Positions 1-6,380 of a DNA stretch of 6,928 nucleotides are shown here, piece by piece (position 1 is the stretch's first letter; each line of letters starts with the position of its first letter). Both the position numbers and the translations under genes were made by a program. The notes below the pieces were generated by a model that saw only the letters and a program-made list of their open reading frames with translations, had not been told where the DNA came from and ran no database searches. Source of the stretch: an uncultured Succinatimonas sp. (lineage in GTDB: Bacteria > Pseudomonadota > Gammaproteobacteria > Enterobacterales > Succinivibrionaceae); assembly GCA_937896115.1 (NCBI GenBank), contig CALBLB010000189.1, positions 1 through 6,928 on the forward strand, given 5' to 3'.

Positions 1-145
1 AGGAACACAATCCATGTTGTGGGGCCCGGGCATAGGTTACCGCTATCTTTCCCGTTACGGGGCTGCCAGCGTGGATCTGGCAGCCGGTATAAGCGATACT
101 GATCACGGCTTTAGGTTGCATTTTTCTTTCGGTCCTGAGTTTTAG
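1..145 (+). CDS. tamA: TamA, outer-membrane Omp85-family barrel, C-terminal end only
   Basis: This is the 3' end of a gene cut by the window edge; the reading frame starts at base 2 and ends at TAG 143-145, giving 47 residues. The visible segment is the last strands of an Omp85/TamA beta-barrel: a GPGIGYRYLSRYG stretch matches the 'G-x-G-x-R-..SP-x-GP' region of the family, and the end FSFGPEF matches the usual closing '..GP-E-(F/L)'. The terminal phenylalanine is the classic signal recognised by the BAM complex. By family knowledge, TamA sits in the outer membrane and works with TamB in assembly of some outer-membrane proteins and in envelope lipid transport. The direct downstream tamB, two bases away, supports TamA over other Omp85 proteins. 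The POTRA domains and signal peptide lie outside the window. Confidence 0.88.
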   Translation, partial: GTQSMLWGPGIGYRYLSRYGAASVDLAAGISDTDHGFRLHFSFGPEF

Positions 146-147
146 CC

Positions 148-3100
148 ATGGCAAAAAAGTTAATCCTTGCGTTGTTGGGGACCTTTTTAGGTTTACTGCT
201 GGCTCTGGTTTTGGCTCTGTATTGGTTGTTATGCACTACCAAAGGCTCGGATTTTGCCCTGCAGAAGGCATCCGAACTTTGCCGAGGAACGGTAAATATA
301 GAAGGGAAAATAGCCGCAGGAGATCTGGCCCACGGTTTTAAAAGCGCAGGAGCTTTTAAAGTTGAAGTACCGCAGGTAGTGACGGTTTCCTGCGACTCTC
401 TTGAGTTGTCATGGTCTTTGTGGCGTTATCTTGCAAGCGGAACCTTACGTGCAGAAAAAATCAAGGCGCCGCATCTTGAGGTGGTGTTGAGCGATGCCGT
501 GTTTGATGATGCTCCCGATGACAATAGTCAGGATAATGACAATCAAAATGACGGGATTGAAAATTTCAGGGTAAATATTCCCGTAAGAGCGGTTATAGAG
601 CATCTTGTTTCTGACAATTTTGCTTTTCGTTCGCAGGTAGTAGACGTAAGCGCTCGCCAACTGGATCTTGGGGCTTCATGTTTTGCCGATTATGCAGGAG
701 TTAATTACGGACGCCTTGAAGGCGTGGATGTAGTGCTCAAATATCAAGGAGATAAGCGTAACGAACATAAAAATTACCAAAATAACCTTAAACGCGCAAC
801 TTTTGGTCCGCAAGGCCTTGAAACTCTGCCTACCATAGATCTGCCCTTGGATACCGAGCTTAGGGATACCCTGATCAAAAACGCCCGTTACCGTATGCAG
901 GGATTTGATACCGGAAAATTCGATGCCTACGCCGATGCATCCTGGCAAGGACATATACTCAAGGTGGACCGAGCTTCGGTGGTAAATGATGAGGTTTGGG
1001 CAAGTACTGAAGGCAACATAGATTTTTCCCGTTTTTTTACAATGAATTTTAAAGGGAATGCCAAAAGCTTTGACGATCCTAAAAAATGCGATCTCTATGC
1101 CCCGGCACCGTGCGGGGTGGCAACGTCTTTGAATTTGTCAGGCGATTTGAGCGATTTGAAGCTTATAGCTCAGATCGATTCACCTGCTTTTGCAGTGCTT
1201 CATGGCAGGATCAATGCCTTGGCGCAAAACTCCGCAGTTGAGCTTTCATTTAGCGCTGACAAACTGGCATATCCTTTTTATTTGCCTTTTGATGAAGCAG
1301 AAAGGGCAGCAAGCGCACAAGACACAAGCAGGGATACGTTTAAATATCCATCAGCACAGCTTAAATTTTTTGCAAAAAAACTTGAAGCAAAACTCAGCGG
1401 AACTTTGGAGCAAAGATTACAGCTTAAGGTCAAAGGACAATTCACCGGTTTGGGATTTAAACAGACCAGTTTGTCTTTAAAAGCAGCCAATCTTTATGAT
1501 GAGATGGATCCTGACTGTGTAACCTTGGAGGGCAGTTATTTTGATGCGCCGTTAAAGGCACAAATAAGCGGTCGTTTATTTGACGGGTATGAGGCTTTGT
1601 TAGCATTTAAACAGGATCTTTTGCAAGAACCAAGGGATACAAAGTCTTCGGAGTTTTGGGCAAAAGTAAAGCTTGATGTAGCCAAAACCGAACGCATAGC
1701 TTCTTTTTTAAACGGCGATTTAAAGTTTGATGCTGACTTTGACATAAAAAATTCCGCAACCTCCAATGAAGCGTCGCTGTCCAAGCTTAATTTGTCATTT
1801 ATCCCAGGCGGCATCGAAGCTCTGCTTTCGTGTAACCAACTTTCTTATAAAAACAAAGAAGTATCGCTTGAAAATTTTGAGCTCTCCCAAGGCAACAATC
1901 GTATCAAAGCATCGGGAAATTTCTCTGAAGATTCCGAAATTACCGCTATTTTGCAATTACCGGAGCTTGAAAAACTCGTTCCTTGGGGAAAAGGGGCTTT
2001 AAGCGGGAGACTGGTTGCCAAAGGAGAACTTTTAGCTCCTGATCTGGAATTATTTTTAAAATCACCAGAATTGTCGCTGGCCAAGTCCAAATTGCGCGGA
2101 TTTACCTTAAACGTACGTACTGACAGTAAGCGTAAAACCGGAGGAATTACCGCTTTTGCCGACAGTGCTTTGTTTGCCGACGGATTAAAACGCTCACGTA
2201 ACTGTGCTTTGGATCTTTCAGGATCGCTAAAACGTCATCACCTGACCTTAAGCTGTACCGGATCAAACGGCGGATATATCGGGGTAGGCGGATCTTTTGA
2301 TGAAAAAACGCGTAAATGGCAGGGAACGTTACAGGATTTATTCGTTGTAACTCAATATGCAAGTGCGGTAAATCTGGTTAAAGCTGTACCTGTCAGTGCA
2401 GATCTTAACGAAGGATCTTTTTCTTTGGGTAAGCTGACGTTAAGAGGGCAGAGCGGCAGTTTGGAGTTTTCAGAAGCGGCCTTTAAAAACGGAGTTTTCG
2501 ATACCAGCTTTGATTTAAGTTCTCTTGATCTGCATGCGTTTACCAACTTGTACCCTGATGACTTTAAAGCTTCAGGACTGCTTGATGCGTCGGGAAAAGT
2601 CAGGGTAGTCAACGGCAGAATTTATACCGATGCGTCTTTAGATTTGCAACAGGGCAGAATCGATGTCGGCGGTGCTTTTTTTGATTTTGAGCGTTTCAAA
2701 GCTTCAACAGAGGTAAAGGATAACGATCTTTATCTTAGTCTTAATGCGCTTTTAAAACGCGGCGGCGGAGAGCTTGATGCTCAAGTGAAAGTAAAAGATC
2801 CTGTAGGCAGGAAAATCCTTTTTGGGAATATTGCATTAAGAAAATTCAATTTAAGACGTTTAAGCGCCGTAGGCAACGGTTTTAATGAACTAGAAGGTCT
2901 TGCCGAAGCCGGTTTTAACTTAGGAGGAGATCTTGAGCATCCCTTGTTTCAAGGCAGGGCTACCGTAGTTGGCAGTGCCGAACCCCGCTATGATTTGGGA
3001 AGAGCCGAAAGCTTTGAACTGGTCTTGGATGCCTACGGATCTTCAGGAAATATTTCCGGAAACTTCGGTATCAACGGCGGCAAGATGCAGGTAAACGGCA

Positions 3101-4101
3101 AACTTGATTGGACCGACAAAGCTTTTGGTCAGGTACATTTTTCTTCGACTCATCTGCCGCTTTTTCTTATGGGATATGGTGATTGCATTGCCTCTTTAGG
3201 ACTTGACGTAAAATTTGATGAAAAAGTACAAATAAACGGTAATGTCAGTATTCCTGCTGCTCATGTCAAGGTATCGGCGTTGGGAGATGCCGGTATTGAG
3301 CCTTCAAAAGATGAAATCGTTATGGACGGTGACGCAGGTAAATCCTTACTTAAGGCTCATCGCGAGCATGCTTTGAATGACGGTGCGTCGATCGACGTGA
3401 ATATAGATCTTGGTAATGCCGTTAAAGTAGAGGCTATGGGACTTAAGGCTCAGGCCGTAGGCGGGGTTAAGATCAGCAAAAAGAGCGATGAAGACGAGCT
3501 CAAGGCTTCTGGCAGGATCTCTTTAACAGGAGGAAAAGCCGATTTGTACGGGCATCGCTTTATGGTTTCCTATGCAGATTCTTTCTTTGATGGTAATATA
3601 GCCAATCCGAAAATCAGTGCTGAAGTGATCGCAGATCCATCCGGCATTGAGGATGATGTTGTAGCAGGAGTCAGGATCTCAGGACGCGCAAGCGAACCTG
3701 AGATAACTTTATTCTCGCGTCCTGCCATGTCGCAAAATGAGATCTTATCGTATTTGCTGTACGGACACGGACTTGAGAAAACTTCTAATGATCCTGAAAG
3801 TTCCAGTGCGCAATTGCTTACGGCTCTTGGGCTTGGGACTACCTCAGGATTGATGAATTCAGTTGCCGGAGCTTTGGGCATGGGCAGTGTGCAGTTCGGA
3901 TCCAGCGGCAGCGGCGATCAGACGCAGATAGGAGTTCAAACCTATCTTACGAACGACATCATGATTTCTTACGGATACGGGGTGTTTACCTCGGTTGGTG
4001 AATTCAGACTGCGTTATGAATTGATGCGCAGACTGTATGCGGAATTCGTCTCATCGCTAGATCAGGCCGTGGATTTGGTCTATAGCTTTGAGTTTGACTG
4101 A
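148..4101 (+). CDS. tamB: TamB, inner-membrane-anchored periplasmic bridge of the TAM system (AsmA-like/DUF490)
   Basis: The product is 1317 residues, slightly longer than E. coli TamB (about 1259). Residues 5-28 form one hydrophobic signal-anchor after the short basic start MAKK, so the rest lies in the periplasm. The long middle part is made of alternating short hydrophobic strands, as in the lipid-binding beta-taco of AsmA-like proteins. Residues about 120-135 are an Asp/Asn/Gln-rich linker. The C-terminal third is the TamB (DUF490) domain: a GRASEPEITLFSRPAMS segment followed by NEILSYLLYGHG (about 1180-1209) is its typical signature, and the protein ends in VYSFEFD, like the usual '..YxFEF' end. 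ATG 148 starts two bases after the tamA stop with only a weak TGAG (136-139) upstream, so translation is probably coupled to tamA. Family knowledge: TamB contacts TamA and helps move phospholipids to the outer membrane. No frame damage is seen. Confidence 0.93.
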   Translation: MAKKLILALLGTFLGLLLALVLALYWLLCTTKGSDFALQKASELCRGTVNIEGKIAAGDLAHGFKSAGAFKVEVPQVVTVSCDSLELSWSLWRYLASGTLRAEKIKAPHLEVVLSDAVFDDAPDDNSQDNDNQNDGIENFRVNIPVRAVIEHLVSDNFAFRSQVVDVSARQLDLGASCFADYAGVNYGRLEGVDVVLKYQGDKRNEHKNYQNNLKRATFGPQGLETLPTIDLPLDTELRDTLIKNARYRMQGFDTGKFDAYADASWQGHILKVDRASVVNDEVWASTEGNIDFSRFFTMNFKGNAKSFDDPKKCDLYAPAPCGVATSLNLSGDLSDLKLIAQIDSPAFAVLHGRINALAQNSAVELSFSADKLAYPFYLPFDEAERAASAQDTSRDTFKYPSAQLKFFAKKLEAKLSGTLEQRLQLKVKGQFTGLGFKQTSLSLKAANLYDEMDPDCVTLEGSYFDAPLKAQISGRLFDGYEALLAFKQDLLQEPRDTKSSEFWAKVKLDVAKTERIASFLNGDLKFDADFDIKNSATSNEASLSKLNLSFIPGGIEALLSCNQLSYKNKEVSLENFELSQGNNRIKASGNFSEDSEITAILQLPELEKLVPWGKGALSGRLVAKGELLAPDLELFLKSPELSLAKSKLRGFTLNVRTDSKRKTGGITAFADSALFADGLKRSRNCALDLSGSLKRHHLTLSCTGSNGGYIGVGGSFDEKTRKWQGTLQDLFVVTQYASAVNLVKAVPVSADLNEGSFSLGKLTLRGQSGSLEFSEAAFKNGVFDTSFDLSSLDLHAFTNLYPDDFKASGLLDASGKVRVVNGRIYTDASLDLQQGRIDVGGAFFDFERFKASTEVKDNDLYLSLNALLKRGGGELDAQVKVKDPVGRKILFGNIALRKFNLRRLSAVGNGFNELEGLAEAGFNLGGDLEHPLFQGRATVVGSAEPRYDLGRAESFELVLDAYGSSGNISGNFGINGGKMQVNGKLDWTDKAFGQVHFSSTHLPLFLMGYGDCIASLGLDVKFDEKVQINGNVSIPAAHVKVSALGDAGIEPSKDEIVMDGDAGKSLLKAHREHALNDGASIDVNIDLGNAVKVEAMGLKAQAVGGVKISKKSDEDELKASGRISLTGGKADLYGHRFMVSYADSFFDGNIANPKISAEVIADPSGIEDDVVAGVRISGRASEPEITLFSRPAMSQNEILSYLLYGHGLEKTSNDPESSSAQLLTALGLGTTSGLMNSVAGALGMGSVQFGSSGSGDQTQIGVQTYLTNDIMISYGYGVFTSVGEFRLRYELMRRLYAEFVSSLDQAVDLVYSFEFD

Positions 4102-4115
4102 TTTTTGACTTTACC

Positions 4116-4119
4116 GGAG
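4116..4119 (+). promoter_or_regulatory. Ribosome binding site of hpt
   Basis: GGAG lies 7 nt before ATG 4127, in the 25-nt gap after the tamB stop. It fixes this ATG as the start and shows that hpt has its own translation signal inside the operon. Confidence 0.7.
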
Positions 4120-4126
4120 TTTTTTC

Positions 4127-4666
4127 ATGATCAAAATCAAGGAATTGATCCCTGTTTACCCGGAGGACATGCTAAAAAAACGGGTAGCGCAAATGGGAGA
4201 GCAGATTGCGGCTGACTATCCTCAAGGAGAGTTGATCTGCGTATGCGTGTTAAAGGGAGCGGTATTTTTCTTTACCGATCTTGTTCGTGAGATTGGCCGT
4301 CACCGTCAGGGCGTGATGATAGATTTTTTAAGGGCATCTTCTTATGCCGACGGCATGAGCAGTTCTTGTAATGTCAAGATCACCAAAGATGTCGATTTGG
4401 ACGTTAAAGATAAACACGTGCTCTTTATCGAAGACGTGATCGATTCCGGGTTTACCATGAGCAAGGTAATTCCCATGTTTAAAGAACGCGGAGCCAAATC
4501 GGTTAAGCTTGCGGCGCTTATAGATAAACGCGAGCGTCGCGAAGTTAAAATCGATATCGATTATTCTGGTTTTGTTTTGGAACGCGGTTTTATTGTAGGT
4601 TACGGACTTGATCTGGCCGAAAAATATCGTGAACTTACCGGGATCTACGAGGCCGTGGTTGAATAA
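4127..4666 (+). CDS. hpt: Hypoxanthine phosphoribosyltransferase (purine salvage)
   Basis: This cytoplasmic enzyme should convert hypoxanthine (and probably guanine) plus PRPP to IMP (GMP) and pyrophosphate. The 179 residues match the usual length of bacterial Hpt (about 178-182). Visible family motifs in order: LKG at 42-44 (the pyrophosphate-binding Lys-Gly loop), SSYADGMSS at 71-79 (mobile active-site loop), the PRPP-binding loop IEDVIDSGFT at 101-110 with Glu102, Asp103 and the catalytic-type Asp106, Lys134 in LIDKRERR (purine O6 contact), and VGYGLD at 157-162 with Asp162 near the base site. All key residues are present, so it should be active. It follows tamB by 25 nt and overlaps the next gene's likely start. 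Preference for hypoxanthine over guanine is inferred from resemblance to E. coli Hpt rather than Gpt and is not provable here. Confidence 0.95.
   Translation: MIKIKELIPVYPEDMLKKRVAQMGEQIAADYPQGELICVCVLKGAVFFFTDLVREIGRHRQGVMIDFLRASSYADGMSSSCNVKITKDVDLDVKDKHVLFIEDVIDSGFTMSKVIPMFKERGAKSVKLAALIDKRERREVKIDIDYSGFVLERGFIVGYGLDLAEKYRELTGIYEAVVE
4649..4652 (+). promoter_or_regulatory. Probable ribosome binding site deciding the start of the Lon homologue
   Basis: GAGG inside the last codons of hpt lies 6 nt before TTG 4659. This is why TTG 4659 is preferred over the longer TTG 4608 start, which would overlap hpt by 59 bases. No ATG or GTG in the right frame occurs nearby downstream. Confidence 0.5.
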
Positions 4667-6206
4667 TCAGAAAAAGCGCACCGAAACAGTCGTAACCGAG
4701 CTGAATGCTGAAGTTCTAAAACCGCTGTTTGAGTTTAAGCAAAGTTATGCCAGCAAGGATTGCAGTCCGCGCTCTCTTGCTTCATTGCAACTAAGAGCGT
4801 TATCTGCGGTAAAAACTTTATTGTCACGCAAATTTGGCAGTGTACTCACGCTTACGGTGTCTGATGATGTTGATGCTCAAAATCTAGGCTGTGAATTGGT
4901 ATCTTTATGCGGTAAAAAAGCCCGCATGATCACTTCTGCTTCCAAAAAAGAGCTTTTCGGTAAAAAAGACGGCGAAGGTTTGCTTGCACATGGCGGGATC
5001 TTCGTGATCCCTTGTGTACTTTTTCTGGAGCATCCCAAATTTTTCTCAAAGTGTGCTGCGTTACTGCGACTTACGCACGATCTTAAGATGATCTTTTGCG
5101 GATCGGCTCAGGATTGTGCCGATCTGATGTTGCTGTGGCCTGAGTTTGAAAATGCTTTGCACACCGATATAGTCTTGGAATTTCCCACTGATCCCAGACT
5201 CTGTGCCGCTTTGATAGCACATTGGAACGTAAGAGGAATATGCAGTAATTTTTCTGCTGAGGCCGTGGCGCTTTTTACCGTATTTTGCAATCGTCTTGCT
5301 TCTGACAGACGTTGGATGTATTTATCAGAAAGAAAGCTTAAGGCTTTATGTGAGGATGCATCGTCGCACAGTCACGGTAGCGAAGTCGGTTCCAAAGATT
5401 TTTTATATGCCGTCGCAGCACATGATTTCAGGCAAAATTATGTCGCATCAGCGCAAATACGTGATCATCGTGAAGGACAAATCCTCTTGCGCACTTTCGG
5501 TAAATGTCCGGGGCAGATCAATGCTCTTTCCGTAGTTGAAACTTCCGGCACCTGCTATGAATACGGTGAACCGGTGAGGGTCACCGCATGTATACGCGCA
5601 GGAGGTGACGGCGAGGTGATAGACATTGAGCGTAAGGCTGAACTTGCAGGTCAAATTCATGCCAAAGCCATGATGATCATCAATGGTTTCATCATGCGTG
5701 AGTTCGGAGCGGTTTTACCTATGCCGGCTTCGGCTTCTTTGGTTTTTGAGCAGTCTTATTCAGAAATCGACGGTGACAGTGCTTCGCTTACCGGTCTATG
5801 CGCAGTGCTTTCTGCTTACGGTGATCTGCCTCTGCGTCAGGATTTGGCGGTTACAGGAGCTGTAGATCAGTTCGGTAACGTGCAACCGGTAGGCGGGGTT
5901 AACCAAAAAATCGAAGGATTTTTCAGGATCTGCTCATTGCACGGGCTTACCGGGACTCAGGGGGTTATTATCCCCAGATCCTGTGTTTATTCTCTGGTGT
6001 TACGTCCGGCAGTTTTAAAAGCTGTAGCGGCAGGGCGTTTTCATATCTATACGGTCACTCACGTAACTCACGCTTTGGAGTTGTTAACGGGTATTCCTTG
6101 GGGAGATCCTGAAACAGAAGGATCCATAGTGCAAAAAGTTTTGGATCGTCTTGAGATCGTAAATTCACGCGGCGATGAACGCCCGTGGTGGCATTTTTGG
6201 GCCTGA
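4659..6206 (+). CDS. ycbZ: LonH/YcbZ-type Lon protease homologue with degenerate ATPase part
   Basis: With TTG 4659 the product has 515 residues (532 from TTG 4608). The second half is a Lon (S16) peptidase domain, beginning near GQINALSVVE (about residue 285): the catalytic serine is Ser374 in DGDSAS and the lysine is Lys417 in NQKIEGF, 43 residues apart as in E. coli Lon (Ser679/Lys722). EIDGDSAS, VTGAVDQFG, QPVGG and GVIIP match E. coli YcbZ closely from memory. The first half corresponds to the YcbZ AAA-like region, but I see no Walker A (GxxGxGK[ST]), and the Walker B position reads HGGIFVIPCVLFL without an acidic residue. It is also shorter than YcbZ (about 586). It is therefore probably a peptidase not driven by ATP in the usual way; substrate unknown. 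The tail PWWHFWA is tryptophan-rich, like the YcbZ end. It follows hpt with a short overlap, so translational coupling is likely. Confidence 0.87.
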   Translation: MNNQKKRTETVVTELNAEVLKPLFEFKQSYASKDCSPRSLASLQLRALSAVKTLLSRKFGSVLTLTVSDDVDAQNLGCELVSLCGKKARMITSASKKELFGKKDGEGLLAHGGIFVIPCVLFLEHPKFFSKCAALLRLTHDLKMIFCGSAQDCADLMLLWPEFENALHTDIVLEFPTDPRLCAALIAHWNVRGICSNFSAEAVALFTVFCNRLASDRRWMYLSERKLKALCEDASSHSHGSEVGSKDFLYAVAAHDFRQNYVASAQIRDHREGQILLRTFGKCPGQINALSVVETSGTCYEYGEPVRVTACIRAGGDGEVIDIERKAELAGQIHAKAMMIINGFIMREFGAVLPMPASASLVFEQSYSEIDGDSASLTGLCAVLSAYGDLPLRQDLAVTGAVDQFGNVQPVGGVNQKIEGFFRICSLHGLTGTQGVIIPRSCVYSLVLRPAVLKAVAAGRFHIYTVTHVTHALELLTGIPWGDPETEGSIVQKVLDRLEIVNSRGDERPWWHFWA

Positions 6207-6220
6207 CATAAGCTTTTTGG

Positions 6221-6259
6221 ATACCGTTGTGCACTTTGAATGTGCATAACGGTATTTAT
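6221..6259 (+). terminator. Probable rho-independent terminator after the Lon homologue
   Basis: Arms 6221-6234 (ATACCGTTGTGCAC) and 6242-6255 (GTGCATAACGGTAT) pair over 14 bases with one G-U, around a 7-nt loop. The stem is followed by a short T-rich stretch (TTTAT). It lies 14 nt after the stop codon and before a separate transport gene, the expected place for the end of the tamA-tamB-hpt-lonH unit. The T tract is short, so termination may be partial. Confidence 0.62.
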
Positions 6260-6282
6260 GAAAGCTGTATCTACCGTATGAT
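6255..6282 (+). promoter_or_regulatory. Weak candidate promoter for the binding-protein gene
   Basis: TATGAT at 6277-6282 matches the sigma70 -10 box at five of six positions. A -35 box at 16 bp spacing would be TTTATG (6255-6260), only three of six, so this would need an activator or be wrong. The -10 overlaps an imperfect inverted repeat, GTATGATC (6276-6283) with GAT-g-CATAC (6292-6300), which could be an operator. Transcription from here would give a leader of roughly 90 nt before ATG 6381. Confidence 0.25.
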
Positions 6283-6310
6283 CACCTTTTTGATGCATAC
6301 TAAAAGTGTG

Positions 6311-6327
6311 GAACACGAGGAGTGTTC
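6311..6327 (+). repeat. Perfect dyad GAACAC-N5-GTGTTC with a Shine-Dalgarno-like loop
   Basis: GAACAC (6311-6316) and GTGTTC (6322-6327) are exact reverse complements separated by GAGGA. As DNA it has the shape of a small-repressor operator half-site pair; as RNA it would be a 6-bp hairpin that places GAGGA in its loop. I do not recognise the regulator. It lies 54 nt before the binding-protein start. Confidence 0.45.
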
Positions 6328-6375
6328 TTGGTAACTATTGACAAGATTTGGAGAGTGCCGCGAAGCGGTATGTAA
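6328..6375 (+). CDS. Possible 15-codon leader peptide upstream of the binding-protein gene
   Basis: TTG 6328 follows GAGGAG (6317-6322) by 5 nt, one of the best Shine-Dalgarno-like sites in the window and one with no nearby ATG to serve. The frame runs for 15 codons (MVTIDKIWRVPRSGM) to TAA 6373-6375, which stands only 5 nt before ATG 6381. The peptide holds two arginines encoded by AGA and CGA. If translated, its termination would leave ribosomes next to the binding-protein start, which otherwise lacks a close Shine-Dalgarno. An open frame this short can easily arise by chance, and the start codon is a weak TTG, so this is a suggestion only. Confidence 0.25.
   Translation: MVTIDKIWRVPRSGM
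6356..6370 (+). promoter_or_regulatory. Compact hairpin between a distal Shine-Dalgarno and the binding-protein start
   Basis: CCGC (6358-6361) pairs with GCGG (6365-6368) around a GAA triloop, extended outward by G-U and U-A pairs. The core GCGAAGC is a known unusually stable mini-hairpin sequence. GGAGAG lies at 6350-6355 just before it and ATG 6381 lies 10 nt after it. Folding would bring a Shine-Dalgarno that is linearly too far away (25 nt) into a usable distance. The T-run at 6376-6380 is not directly attached, so an intrinsic terminator is less likely. Confidence 0.4.
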
Positions 6376-6380
6376 TTTTT

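Noticed and set aside
1190..1480. 96-codon + strand frame inside tamB
   Set aside because: It is an alternative frame of an intact, clearly coding gene, with no domain or signal of its own.
3570..3881. 103-codon open frame on the minus strand within tamB
   Set aside because: It lies wholly opposite the conserved TamB C-terminal domain, and its protein resembles no family I know; it is an antisense shadow.
4995..5011. Inverted repeat GGGATC-N5-GATCCC inside the Lon homologue
   Set aside because: It lies in a conserved coding stretch (GGIFVIP) and fits the local richness in GATC; it has no T-run or other regulatory context.
5961..5975. GGGG-N7-CCCC hairpin inside the Lon homologue
   Set aside because: It is explained by the codons of the conserved GVIIP motif and stands in mid-gene.
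6338..6343. Perfect -35 box TTGACA upstream of the binding-protein gene
   Set aside because: No -10-like hexamer lies 16-18 bp downstream (that stretch is the GC-rich hairpin). The nearest, TATGTA at 6369, is 25 bp away and would put the transcription start at or after the start codon.
6348..6380. TTG 6348 as an in-frame upstream start of the binding protein
   Set aside because: It would add 11 residues, including basic ones, before an already complete signal peptide, and it has no Shine-Dalgarno in front.
6376..6380. Hairpin 6356-6370 plus T-run as an intrinsic terminator/attenuator
   Set aside because: Five bases separate the stem from the T-run and the core stem has only 4 GC pairs, so a translation-level role is more plausible.
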